A stretch of DNA of 64,000 bases, from NCBI GenBank assembly GCA_021030915.1, contig JAGEMR010000018.1, positions 370,092 through 434,091 on the forward strand, in the 5' to 3' direction. The DNA comes from Astrothelium macrocarpum (taxonomy: Eukaryota; Ascomycota; Dothideomycetes; Trypetheliales; Trypetheliaceae). This document shows, piece by piece, positions 20,302 to 33,305 of the stretch. Under the pieces are notes generated by a model that was not told the origin of the DNA, did not search any database, and saw only the letters and a program-made list of their open reading frames with translations. Both the position numbers and the translations under genes were made by a program. Numbering within the stretch: position 1 is the stretch's first letter; each line of letters opens with the position of its first letter.

Positions 20302-23300
20302 ATGGAATCAATCGCTGTTGTCGGAAGTAGCTGTCGCATGCCCGGGAGCGCTAGCTCTCCCTCCAAACTTTGGAGTCTATTGAAAGAGCCTCGTGACCTT
20401 CAGCGGGAGATTCCAATTGGACGATTCAACCCGCATGGCTTCTACCATGAAAATGGAGAATATCATGGAGTGAGTTTATTACTCTGATCATCTTAGCAAT
20501 TACGAATCGTCACGAAATCTTGCAAGAATATTACATAGTATCCGCTTTGTTTCGTCGTGTAAAGTACTCCGTGGGTTGAAGCTAGCTAACTAGGTGATAG
20601 AGCACAAATGTCAAGCATTCCTACTTCTTAGACGAAGACCATCGTGTCTTCGACTACAACTTCTTCCAAATCTCTCCGAAAGAGGCCGGGTCGATGGACC
20701 CCCAACAGCGTATCTTGTTGGAGACAGTCTTCGAAGGCGTCGAATCAGGCGGCTTCTCCATCCAAAGTCTCAAAGGCACCTCAGTTGCTGTGTTTGTGGG
20801 TCAGATGAACAATGACTACTACAACGTCCTTATCAGAGACGTGGATAGTGCGCCACAGTACTTCGCGACCGGAGCCACCTTATCTATCATGTCTAATCGG
20901 GTCTCGTATTTCTTCGATTGGAAAGGCCCCTCAGCAACTATCGATACTGCTTGCTCTTCTAGTATGGTAGCCTTGCATATGGCGGTGCAGGCCCTGCGAA
21001 ATGGAGAGGCGACGATGGCTGTTGCGGCAGGTGTCAATCTCATATTGGGCCCGGAGATGTACATATTTGAATCCAAGGTTAGTGAAGCCAAAAGAGGCAA
21101 GATTGTTTCTAAGATCGATAGTTGCATATGCTGTCACCAACTGGGCGCTCACGCATGTGGGATGCAGACGTGGACGGTTACGCTCGAGGAGAGGGTTTCG
21201 CTGTTGTTGTTCTCAAGCCACTAAGCCAAGCAATTGCCGACAATGATCACATCGAATGCATCATTCGAGAGACAGGTGTCAATCAAGACGGCCGTACGAA
21301 AGGCATCACAATGCCCAGCTCTACTGCACAAGCCGCTCTCATTCGATCTACATATGCTCGATGCGGGCTGGATCTCGCGAAGGCTGAAGATCGTCCACAG
21401 TATTTTGAGGCTCATGGTACGTTAGCTACAGGAAGCTATTATGGCTGAGGAACCCATTCATGATCTGACCTGGCGATATTAGGTACTGGAACCCCGGCAG
21501 GTGATCCTATTGAGGCCGAGGCGATTCACACTGCGTTTTTCCCAGGAGGCGAGAATCCCGGACAGTCGAAGCTTTATGTGGGATCCATCAAAACCATTAT
21601 TGGTCATCTTGAAGGTGCCGCGGGATTAGCAGGCCTCCTGAAAGCATCCCTGGCGATGAAAAATTGTGTCATCCCACCCAACATGCTTTTCAATCGGTTA
21701 AATCCAAATATCAAACCTTTCTACGACCATCTCTGTGTACCAACCCACCCCCTGGCTTGGCCTAATCTTCCAAAGGGTGTGAGAAAGCGAGCCAGCGTCA
21801 ACAGCTTTGGGTTTGGAGGCACCAATGCCCATGCCATCATCGAAGCATGGGAGCCGTCGGACGGACCTCAGCGCAATGACTCGGAATTGAATTACGGCCC
21901 TTTCAACGTATCAGGATACTCAATTCAAGCCCTCGCGAGTACACTAGCTTCTCTCGCCAATACCATCAAAACTGTAGGTAGCATTGGTGTTGCTGACCTT
22001 GGGTATACACTTTCACGGCGAAGTCAATTCACGTATCGCGCAAGCTTCTCTGCCACTAACAGGGACGAGCTTGTCAGCAAACTTGAGGATGCCGCCCAGA
22101 AAGCTTCTTCAATAGCCACGCGAGGTACTGTGGTGACCGAAAAATTTCCCTTGAGAATTCTAGGTATCTTCACCGGGCAAGGGGCGCAGTGGCCAGAGAT
22201 GGGTGCTGGTCTCTACAGAACCTCGGTACTTTTCAGAAGGACAATCCAGCATCTCGAGGCGTCTCTTGCGAACTTGTCAGACCCACCATCATGGCTTCTG
22301 TCTGAGCAACTACTGGCACCCAAGGCAACGTCACATGTCAACAAGGCCTTCGTTGCGCAGCCACTTTGTACCGCCTTACAAATTGCATTAGTTGACATAC
22401 TCCATCAATCTGGGATAGTTTTCAGCGCAGTTGTTGGACACTCGTCCGGGGAGATTGGAGCTGCATACGCCGCCGGTCATCTCAGTGGTTGGGACGCTAT
22501 TAGAATTGCTTACTATCGCGGCATCTACGCCCCTTTAGCCAGAGGACCCGAGGATCAACCAGGAAAGATGATGGCTGTCGGAATGTCTCTTGATGAAGCA
22601 ACTGCATTTTGTTCCAGAGAGAGCTTCGCAGGCAGGATCGGAATCGCCGCGGCAAATGCTAGATCTAGCGTGACTCTTTCTGGTGATGCTGATGCCATTG
22701 ACGAGGCATTGGCCTTATTGACCGAGCAGAAGACATTCGCAAGGCTCTTGAAGGTCGATACTGCATACCACTCTCATCACATGAAACGTTGTGCAGCCGC
22801 CTATCTCGAATCGCTGAAAGCTTGCAATATCCAAGCTCGAGATGGGGTACCATCATGTGTATGGTACTCCAGCGTATACGGGTCAAACGGGAGAAGTGTT
22901 GGTATCGATAAGGAGGCTCTCGGAGGCCAGTATTGGGTGGATAACATGGTCCAAACTGTTCTGTTCTTACAAGCTGTGAGCCGAGCAGTGACAGAGGAGC
23001 ATTTCCATGACATGGTTCTCGAAGTCGGACCACATCCCGCCCTCAAAGGACCCACATTAGAAACATTGAGCAACCTTACCGGATTGAACTTACCTTATTG
23101 TGGGGTTTTAAAACGCGGTGAAAACGACTTCAACATGTTTTGTGACTCCCTGGGCTTTGTCTGGGAACACTTCATCTCTCCCAAACCCCTACTCAATCTT
23201 GACAAGCTCAGAGAAGCATGTGTTGGAGAGACTGATTCGATTCGCCCTCGTGTTCTGAAAGATCTCCCATCCTACAGCTGGGATCATGACAAAGCGTTGT

Positions 23301-26300
23301 GGAAGGAGTCGAAAAAGTCAAAGGCTTTCCGTACCCGCACCGAACCAGTACACGAGCTTCTCGGCACATGCACAACGAACGGTCAAGATGATGAGATGAG
23401 ATGGCGTAACATCATGAAGCTTAATGAGCTAGACTACCTTCGTGGACACGTATTCCAAGGCCAGACTCTCTTCCCTGCTGGTGGATATGTTGCTATGGCC
23501 TTTGAAGCGGCGATACGGCTCGCTGAAAGTCAGCAAATAGCACTGGTCGAGCTACACAACCTCAGGATCCAAAAAGCCATCACTCTTGATGCTGACTCTG
23601 CTGGCACCGAAGTGACTTTTATCATTCGATGTATAGTTAGAAATGCGGACAAGATTGAAGCGGAGTACTCTTGCTTTAGCGGAGATGTCGATGCCAAGGG
23701 ACAAGCAATCGAAAATGCGAACTTCCACGGCAAAGCCACGCTCAGCTTGGGAACACCTTTTCCAGACGCATTGCCCGCCCGAGTTGAGCCCAAGCTGCCA
23801 ATGGAGCCAGTGGGTCTTGCTCGGCTGTATTCTCACATTTCACAAATTGGTCTCGACTACTCAGGGCTCTTCTTGACAGACTCTGTCAAACGGCGCCTCA
23901 ACATGGCGACGGTCACTACCAAGCGTCTCGACGACTCCAAGCTTCGTGTGCATCCTGCGACATTGGATGCGTGCTTCCATTCAATATTTGCAGCATTTTC
24001 GTGGCCGGGCGATGGAAGACTGTGGACGTCATATCTTCCAACCAGCATTGCAAGTGTGAGAGTCGGCATGGCCTGCCCAGAAAACCACTCGTATGCAGAC
24101 AAAGCTATTGTAGCGGACTGTCACCTCACTGAGGGAAGCTCTAAGACAATAGCTGGCGACATTGACGTGTTTTGCGCTGAACATGGTAACGCGCAGATTC
24201 AAGTGCGCACACTTACATGCACCTCTTTTACGCAGCCTGGCCCTCTCGACGATAGAAAGCTATATGCACAGACCGTATGGAAGCGAGATTTGGCATCTGG
24301 TCCAGAGGCTGCTGCAACTGCTAGGGTAGTCTCCGCGTCTGATCACTCCAGAATGGCCGACCTCTTCGAAAGAACAGCCTACTTTTACCTCCGTAGGCTC
24401 CGGGAACAGGTTTCTCGTGAAGATGTTGCCTCCGACTGGCAAATGCAACATTTGATGCATTGGGTACTCGACTATCTTCTGCCACAGATTGAGTCGGACG
24501 ACCATGCTCGAGTGAAGTCGCAATGGGCTGCAGACACGGAAGATTTCATTATGGAGGAAATGGCCGCATTTCCAGAGCAGATCGAATGCGAGCTCATGAG
24601 AGCAGTCGGAGAGAATCTTCCAGCAATATTAAAAGGTGATACAGCCGCCTTACAAGTTCTCTTTCACAATAATATGCTCGGAAAACTCTATACCGATGGT
24701 CTGGGCTTCAAACAAGCCAACATTGACTTAGCAGCTACCGTGGGCCAGCTTACACACCGTTATCCAGCAATGAATATTCTCGAAATAGGAGCCGGAACTG
24801 GCGGTGCCACGCGCAATGTTTTGGATACTATTGGCGCGAGACAGTTTTGCTCGTACACTTACACTGATATCTCAGCTGGCTTCTTTGAAAAGGCTGCAGA
24901 AGTCTTCTCCGATTATTTGGATAAAATGACTTTCAGAGTGCTCAATATTGAAAAAGATCCTGTAGAGCAGGACTTTGCAGAGTATTCCTATGACTTGATC
25001 ATCGCATCCAACGTCCTGCACGCAACCAAAGTATTAGAGGAGACCATGAACAATTGTCGGCGACTGCTGAAGCCCGGTGGCTTTCTGATGCTCCTCGAGA
25101 TAACGAGCGATGCTCTCCGTCCTCAATTCATTGTCTCGTCCTTGCCGGGATGGTTTCTGGGTATCGATGACGGAAGGGTATGGGCACCTACAATCAGCGA
25201 GGGACAATGGGATAGTCTTCTGAAGAAGACTGGCTTCTCTGGCGTGGATACAACAGTCCGAGACTCCCAGAATAGCGCCGACTATTGTTTCAGTGTTATC
25301 ACTAGCCAAGCATTGGATGAGCGGGTAGCGGTTTTGCGAGAACCTCTCCAGTTCTCATCAATCACTCCAACAATTTCGGAACTTGTCATCGTCGGAGGCG
25401 TCACTGGCGAGGCTCTTGATGTCACGGCTAGATCAGCAGAGCTTCTGAAGCCTATTACTGGAGAAATAACATTCATCGATTCTCTGGATCACATGGGGCA
25501 ACATGGCCTGACAATCCCAATAGGCGCTTCAGTCATCTGTCTGACCGATCTGGACGGGCCTGTATTTGAAGATATGACTCGGGATCGCTTTAATGGGCTC
25601 CAAAGATTATTCAACAGTGCAAAGCACCTTTTATGGATCACTCGAGGTGCCCATGAAGAAGTTCCATATGCAAATATGATCGTTGGTCTGGGCAGGTCAA
25701 TTCTATCGGAGTCCAAAGACATTCGGCTCCAATTTGTTGACATTTCATCCAAGGACACTCCAAACCCAATAATGTTGGCAGAAGCACTTGTCCGTCTAAC
25801 ATGCTCTGATCTCGCCGCTTTTCAAGAATTATCCTGGAGCACTGAGCATGAGCTTGTTATTCAGAAAGACGCGGTCTACATCCCAAGAATCATGCCAAAT
25901 GAGGACATGAATAATCGTCTAAACTCGGACCGTCGCATGATCACCGAACCGGTATCCCTGGATGATAATATCATCAACGTATCTCAAGTTCAGAATGGAG
26001 TTGTTGTTCATAAAACAAGGCGTGGTGATTCATCTGTAATGTTGCCGCAGGTTCACATTAGGACCGAATTATCTTCGGCGTACCCTTTCACCACTTCGGA
26101 TAACCAGTCCGTTTACCTTGCTATAGGTTCCGTCATCGGGACTGGAAAGAGCGTCTTCGCCTTGTCGTCTCTTAACAGTTCAGTGCTGAACTTGCCGAAA
26201 GGACAGACGTTTGAGTGGGAAAGCATTGAAGGAATGAATGGCCAGCTTCACCACCTCATAGCAAGCCTGATCTCAGAAAGCATTGTTGATGCCGCAGAGG

Positions 26301-29300
26301 GTAGACTTTGGGTTCACCAACCCAGCGAGGATCTTATCGACTTTGTTGTTGAAGCCGCCAAACGCGATAGGGCTGATCTATTTCTGACCACTTCAGTACC
26401 AACTACTGACCAACGGCTTACCTTTATCCATCCCTACATTAGCAAGCGGGGTCTGGAAGAGCTCGTACCTAGCGATATTGGGGCTTTCGTCAACATGGAC
26501 GTATCACCTGACGAAGGGCTCGAAATGGGTTTTTGTTCTTTGCTGAAGCCCACTTTAAGAATCCGTAGACTTTTTGACGGCAAAAAACCTGCCAAGTCTA
26601 TTGCATTGTCCTTCAATATGTCAGCCCTTTGCAGATTCATAAAACGATACGAAACGCGGACAACCAGCAATTCGATGGCTGGCTCCGTCAGTCTCGAGGA
26701 GTTCTCTCATTCGTCTGGCAATGCCCGAGCCACATCAATCATCAATTGGTGTAGCTCGCACACTGTCTCACTGCAAGTTCATCCTCTCAATCACTTTAGT
26801 TTATTCTCATCGGACAAAACCTACCTGATGGTGGGGTTGACTGGTGATCTTGGCCTGTCTTTGTGCAATTGGATGATTCAGCACGGTGCAAGACACATTG
26901 TTCTTACAAGCCGCAGCCCAAAAGTGGATCCAGAGACATTGAGACATTTGCAACGAAAGGGGACAGTCGATGTCAGAGTATCGGCCGTCGACGCCTCCAA
27001 CAAATCTGCAATGACTAAACTTATTAACGAGATTCGAGGCACAATGCCTCCTATTGCTGGTGTTGCTAATGCCGCCATGGTTTTGCGCGACAAGGCTTTC
27101 CAGAACATGACTTGGGAGGACTTCCAGGCAGTTCTTGCACCCAAGGTCCAGGGCAGCAAAATCCTTGACGAGCTCTTTTCCGACACGACACTGGACTTTT
27201 TCATCATGTTCTCGTCCTTGGCAAGCATTGTGGGAAACAGTGGTCAGTCTAATTATGGTGCTGCCAACATGTTCATGGTGGCCCTGGCCTACCAGAGGAG
27301 AGCTCGAGGCTTGTCAGCATCCATCATTCATATTGCCATGCTTCTTGGAGTGGGCTACGTAGCACGCGCTATCGATCAGTACGAATCCACTTTGATGTCT
27401 AAATACAAGTACATGGCCATCTCGGAAACCGGCTTCTATGATATGTTTGCAGAAGCAATTGTGGCTGGGAGACCTAATACATCCAAAAAGGAAGTTGTAG
27501 AGATCATCACCGGCCTAAACCAGGATTCCAAGGCACCTTGGCACGAAAATCCAAGGTTTTCGCACTACCAACAAGAGCAGAATATTTCTGACAAGTCTGG
27601 GAAGAAGCAGTCTGCGTCTGTAGCTGACTTGCGTGGTCAATTGACTGAAGCGAAGTCTGATGAAGAGGCTTTGGAAATAATAGGAAACGGCTTATCGAAG
27701 AAACTTGAGCTCATTCTACAGATCAGTGGTGATAAGATTGACAGGGAAGCCTCGCTGATCAATCTCGGAATAGACTCTTTGGTCGCTGTCGAGATACGAT
27801 CATGGTTCCTCAAGGAGCTGAACTTTGACTTGCCTGTCCTCAAGATACTTAGTGATACGCATTTGACGGCCCTCTGCAAAGAAGTCTTAGGAAAACTCAA
27901 AGGCCAGACGACCACGCAGAGAGTAGACGAGACTGACAGGGCCCCCGCCGTACCTCCAATACGTGTTGACTGGGAAGCAGAGATTGCCTCATTGTGCGCA
28001 GGTCTACCCAGCGCTTCGAAGGAGGATGATAGCTCTCATTTGACAGATAAGCTCTCGATCGTAGTTACCGGTGCCACTGGGTTCCTAGGCAAGCACATTG
28101 TACGGCGCCTGATTGAACATGAAAGCGTTGGCGAAATTCATTGCATTGCAATTCGACGAGATGTGCAAGGTAACGCTCGCCGCACCGGTTTTGAGAGTTT
28201 CAAGATTCATGAATATCCCGGCGATCTTGGTCAGCCGCTCCTCGGCTTGTCCAGATCGGATTTCGACAAGCTTTCGAAGACGGCAGACGCCATCATCCAC
28301 AACGGTGCTGATGTCTCCTTTCTGAAGTCGTACCAGGCTCTCAAACCAACAAACGTTCTCTCAACCAAGGCATTGGTGGAAATGGCTATCCCGCGAGCAG
28401 TGCCGATCCATTTCATTTCTACGGCTGCAGTGGCGCTCTTCGACCCCGAGAAAGAATTGCCTGAGATCTCTGCGGCGCATCTAAAGGTCCCAGAGGTCGG
28501 CGACCGAGGGTACGCGCTGTCAAAATGGGTCAATGAAGTCTTCCTCGAGAAGGTCTCCGCTCTCTGTTGTGTCCCCGGCATCATCCACAGAGCGGTCAAT
28601 ATCGTTGGTGAAGGCGCGCCAGAGACGGACCTGATGACCGCGCTGGACACTTACACCGCGACGCTCGGCGCTGTCCCCGACCTTCGCGGCAAGGCTCTCG
28701 ACGGCGACCTGGATGTGGTCGAAATCGATGAGGTCGCGAACGGGATTGTCGCCGCGGTCCTACTTGAATCGAGCACCCGCTGGGAGCGCCGTGGTCCGAC
28801 AAGACCCGAAACCTTGTCGAGCCCAGCTACACATGAGAGCAGTCCCGGCGCTGACTCGTCGTCTCCTGTATCGTCTGCGCCACTATCTCGTCGTCCGCCG
28901 CCTATACCGTTGTCTCGTCCGTCAGCCACCCTGGCGTCCGGTCAATGGTCTGGCCTGTCATCGGCTTCATCATCCACTTCGTCGAATAATTCATCATCAA
29001 CGATCCAGAGGTCTGCTGCATCAACTGCTCCATCCTCTGCAGTATCGTCCTGCGATTCCCTCAATACTGCCGGCGCTATCCTGCCTAAAGAAAGCCCTGT
29101 CGAAGGTGATTTCAAGCATGAAATGTTCAGATTCATCAACTACTGCAGCGACACTAAGATTGGACCAGAGGGGGTGAAGCAATACATGGAGAAGCGGTTG
29201 GGCAGAAAGTTGGACGAACTTCCGTTCCAGACCTGGCTTGAGAAATCATATGATGCTGGCATGAATCGGTTGGTCAATTTCTTTCTACAGGATAGCCTTA

Positions 29301-29350
29301 GACAGGGCAAGGCCATTGCTTCACCTTGTCTCCGCAAGGGACGCGTCTGA
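20302..29350 (+). CDS. Highly reducing polyketide synthase with terminal reductase: KS-AT-DH-MT-KR-ACP-R
   Basis: Iterative type I synthase of 2935 aa. Exons are 20302-20469, 20601-21077, 21122-21416 and 21483-29350 (introns 131, 44 and 66 nt), and all phases close. Domains and landmarks are: KS with DTACSSS (Cys about 174), EAHGTGT and KTIIGHLEGAAG; malonyl-type AT with GHSSGE (Ser about 634); DH with HVFQGQTLFP (His about 969) and HPATLDACF; C-methyltransferase with EIGAGTGG (about 1414); KR with GLTGDLGLS (about 2097) and active Tyr in SNYGAAN (about 2238); ACP with GIDSL (Ser about 2412); and a reductase with TGATGFLG (about 2508) and Tyr-Lys in GYALSKW (about 2657). No ER is present between MT and KR, and there is no C-A-T module. 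The product should be a methylated reduced chain released as aldehyde or alcohol, as for betaenone-type Bet1. A Ser/Pro-rich insert (about residues 2750-2850) lies inside the R domain. Confidence 0.93.
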
Positions 29351-29550
29351 GCGTTGTGTTAAGCATTTGCGAACAAGGTCGGTTAAAAGAATCCCAAAAA
29401 TCCGCAGGGTGACGTTATCGCACATTCGTACTTTTGCCCAAATAGCTGAAAATAAATATGCTTTGATTATCTGTCATTGAACTTGGAAGCTCTACTGGAA
29501 GCCTGGTGATCGACTTTGGTGTCAAACCCATTTAATCTTCATCTAGTCGT
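29351..29550. other. Short convergent gap between synthase and regulator genes
   Basis: 200 bp shared by the 3' ends of the plus-strand synthase and the minus-strand transcription factor. Their untranslated regions may overlap. A likely polyadenylation-type AATAAATATG lies at about 29449. Confidence 0.5.
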
Positions 29551-30953
29551 CTACACCTTTTGCGATCTCACAAGCCTCTTCACTACCTTAATCAGAGTGT
29601 GCAACCTACTCTGTTGCTGTCGCAGCTGCTCGCCTGCCCTCATGACAAGTATGTTACTGGCACTTCTCGTTCCCCCAACTTTGCGTCCAGTTCCGTCGGT
29701 CTCCATCAAGATGTCGCCGGTCGTAAGAGCAGACGTCCCGTCGGACAAGTCCTCTGATGATGGACACCTTGTTGAGCTCGACGACGATGAAGACGACAGC
29801 AAAGGACCGGGTAAGATGTCGGGAGGAGGATTCTCTGCTGCCACACTCAATCCGGAACTGGTGGTCTTGTCGATATTGCAGACAAGCGGCAGCAGAGCGC
29901 GGTCTAGCCTACTCAATAGGTCGCTCGTAAGCTTGATCATCATGATGAACTGCAGCGTGTCCGAAGGTGGAAATAGAGGTGGTGGTGAGATGGACCGACT
30001 CCGCTGAGCGAAGACTGGTGATAGCGGTGGGTGGCGCTGCTCGCTGAACCCCATGAGCGAGTTCATTTCCATCTCATGCAACCGTTGCTGCATTAAGAGG
30101 CAGATAGTCTCGAAGGCTTCCAGTAGCCGCTGATAACAGGCCAATATCATCATCAGCGTACCAGGGCTCAGGAGAGGAGCCTGGTCTGCAGGCTTACCAA
30201 TAGGAGGATGGCTGGGAAGATAGCCGAAATCTGTAAGAGAGTTGAGGTTTGGGTCTAACTCGCGCATGCTTACATCTTCGTCGCTCTCCCGCGTGTCGGG
30301 TAGAGAGACCTGAGTTATGGTCATGATGAGCGAGCTGGCGCTCGCGCAGATGTTGCTGAAGGGCGGAGAAGAGGTAGATAGGGATGCTCTCCTTGCCGGG
30401 CTGGATAAAGTGCTTACAGAGCGGCTGATGGTGATGACGAGTTTGGCGAGCTGCTCGACATGTGTGTGTGTGTGATCAAGAGGAGATTCGAGCGGGATGG
30501 TACCAAAATACGATGCATCGTCGGTGGTTGGATTCGACGAGGGCGACAAAGATGCAGTCAGCGCTTCGAGACTGTGAAGCCATTCATCGGATGAATGCTC
30601 TCCTGCCACCATCTCATGCTCAGGTTTGCTTTGGTCGGAACGGACGACATGGTCCGCTATGAGACCTATCGACGCGGGGATCTTTGCAGATCGCGTCCGG
30701 GTCGCTGACGAGGGCAGACGTTGAGCGGCTTCTTTACTCGACAGTCTCCGGCCCGCTTTTTGTTGGACTAGGGAGCAGATGGTCAGTATCACACGGGGCC
30801 CATCTGCGAACGCTTCCTAAGCCTACTGCTGTAGATGCAGGGGGTCCCTGCTCTTGAACATCGAGCGCAAGGAATCGTCTTCCCGGGAATGTCCCGAATG
30901 CAGCGCACCTTGTGCTCGTGGCAGCGATCACAGGACTGTCTGAGAGGCAACAT
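29551..30953 (-). CDS. Zn2Cys6 (Gal4/AflR-like) cluster transcription factor
   Basis: Likely pathway-specific activator of the polyketide cluster. The long frame lacks a DNA-binding domain until a short first exon is added: exon 1 is 30953-30827, then a 59-nt intron (GTAGGC, branch TACTGACC, acceptor CCCTAG), then exon 2 at 30767-29551, giving 447 aa. Exon 1 starts MLPLRQSCDRCHEHKVRC and supplies all six zinc ligands in a C-x2-C-x6-C-x10-C-x2-C-x6-C array (residues 8, 11, 18, 29, 32, 39). A basic linker, QQKAGRRLSSKEAAQR, follows. The remainder is Ser/Pro-rich with a helical, Leu/Met-rich segment (LACYQRLLEAFETICLLMQQ) as in AflR-type regulators. A poly-Ser run lies near the C-terminus. It lies tail to tail with the synthase gene. 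Confidence 0.9.
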
Positions 30954-31249
30954 ACTCGTGCCAGGAAAACAGAGAGCCGGGAAGTGTGGAACAGTGTAAA
31001 GCGGAAAGAAGGTTCAAGTAGCTCTCTATACACGCCATCTTTTGGTGCTGAGGCTTTAAGGCTGAGCTGGAAGGTATGTAATCGTTGACAACTCGGGTGG
31101 CGTGCACAGATACCATGAAAGGGTAGTCTAGAATACCGTCGAGTGCGAATGTTGGTCTACAGTGATGCACTGGCGCTGGGGTGCTGACGGAGCGCCATAG
31201 CGCATAGTGGCTCAAAACGGCTCATAATTTCGCCGAAAATGTTCCGCAC
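30954..31249. promoter_or_regulatory. 5' flank of the transcription-factor gene, ending at the AT-rich block
   Basis: GC-balanced region upstream of the regulator. It ends abruptly at about 31,270, where the sequence becomes extremely AT-rich. Longer minus-strand frames here are not supported. Confidence 0.4.
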
Positions 31250-31269
31250 ACACAAATCCCCACCAAATT

Positions 31270-33305
31270 GATATGGTGGTGAGAATTTATCAAAACAAAT
31301 CCGCCATTTCAGCTGTTATTGTCTAATTCGGAAAATATGAAATTATTATACGTGAAAATTTGATGTTTTATTAATTATTCTATTCAGCGTGTTTATAGTA
31401 TTTTATATCTCATCTTTTATTATTTTTTGAACATTTTCATCACGAAATAATCAATTATTATGAAATTGGATTAACAAATAAAAAGATATTGAAATAATTA
31501 TAATAATAAAAAGAATTAAATTTATTATTAATCAATATATTAAAAAAACGATTCTAATAATAGAATATATTAAAATAACCAAAAATGAATTCGAAAAAAA
31601 AATCAATTATTCATATATTTATAATTTTAATATATTTCGATTTTAATTAATTTAATAAAAAAATATTTTTTATTTTTTAATAATACGATTTTTATTTAAA
31701 ATTATATTATTTTCAATAATTAAAATATTTTTGGAATATTTATTAAAAAATTATTAATAAAAGTATTGAATAAAAAGATTGATAAATTGAATAAATTATG
31801 GTCATAAATTATTATATATATATATTCATTTTTTATTATAAATATCCATTTTATGAAATCGTTTTTAAAATATTTTTTATTAAATTTATTTATACGAATT
31901 TTAATATTATAATTAGAAATATAATATAAACCGAATTTTTTATATTTTTAATAATCCGAATCATATTTAATTAATTAATATTTATTATAAATTAAAATAA
32001 TATAAAATAAAAATATATATTATTATTGATTCGTATTCAAAATTTATTATTTGAATATATATTAATATAAATATTTTTATTCAAATTAATATTTATAAAT
32101 AATATTTTAATATAATAAATAAATATAAATTTCAGTCTGAAATTATTCAATATAATTAAAATACGAAAATAACGATAATAATTAATATTTATTATTAAAT
32201 TTAACGAATTTCATTTAATAAATATAATTTTCTTTTTATTAATATTATTTGATATAATATTAATAAAATAAATTAATGAATTGAAATTTAATAAAATCAA
32301 TTTATTAAAATTTTTATAAATAAATAAAAGATATATTTTAAATAATTCGAAAAAAATAATTTATATCATAATAATTCTATTAAATGAATTATATTATGAA
32401 TTATTTATTTTTTTATTATTTATCAGATTATTTATAATTTTATAAGAATTTGAAATAATTATATAATACGAAAATAATGATAGAATTATATTATTTCTGA
32501 TAAATTATTCTTTTTATAAATCTATTTAATTATAAATAATATGAAAGATTATTGAATTGATATTAAATCTGATATAATTAATTTATAATAAAAAATTATA
32601 AACGAATATAATGAATTTATTATTATTAATAAATAAATAATAATAATAAATGAAATTAATTCTGAATAAATTTTAATATATATCTTCTTTCAGTCATATA
32701 TAAATAATATCGTCAATAATTTCAGAATCAAAATTGGTCTAATAATATTATAATTATCATATAATTTGAATTTAAATAATTTGATATTAATTAATAATTA
32801 CGATTTTATATATATATTTATCTTCTATTATAAGAAATACTTTTAAATTATATAATTATTGATAATCAGAATTCTGAATTATAAAAATTAATTCCTTTAT
32901 ATAAAATAATAAATTATATTCCGCCAGAATATATCGTCAAATAATTTCGGAATAATAATAATAAATTATTTATAAATAAAATAAATAAAAAAAATGAAAT
33001 TTTTAATATCGAAATTAATTCAAAAAATTTGAAAAAAATTGATTTTAAAAATTCAAATAAAATGATATAAAATATTAAATCATATTAAATTAATTTTAAT
33101 ATCAAATAAATTTCATTTCAAAAAATATTAAAAATTTATTTTTTTTATATAATTTATATGAGAAAAAAAAAGCCGATATTTTTAAATCAAAAAATCGGAA
33201 TAAAGATGATATTTTTTAAAATATATTGATTCTTTTATATGAATTGATATATTATTTATATAAAATAGGCGCATTTTTTATCAAAATTAATTTATTTTAT
33301 ATTGA
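31270..33305. other. Extremely AT-rich, RIP-type degenerate block
   Basis: About 2 kb composed almost only of A and T, with no open frame over 60 codons. In 32041-32700 I counted 25 C and 30 G in 660 bases (about 8% GC). All 25 C are preceded by T or sit in CpG, and 28 of 30 G are followed by A. This is what remains after saturating C-to-T mutation on both strands, so the block is probably one or more ancient repeats. No transposase motif is still readable. GC-normal palindromic patches border it at about 31253-31272 and 33327-33350. Confidence 0.8.

Noticed and set aside
28757..29120. A roughly 325-nt intron covering the Ser/Pro-rich part of the synthase
   Set aside because: Candidate donors (GTGGTC, GTCCTA) are poor, the length is far above the other introns here, and the segment is fully open in frame. 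It is kept as coding but flagged as a finding.
30734..31215. Two minus-strand frames of 99 and 95 codons upstream of the regulator
   Set aside because: They are alternative frames overlapping the zinc-cluster exon; the exon with six spaced Cys residues in the third frame explains the region.
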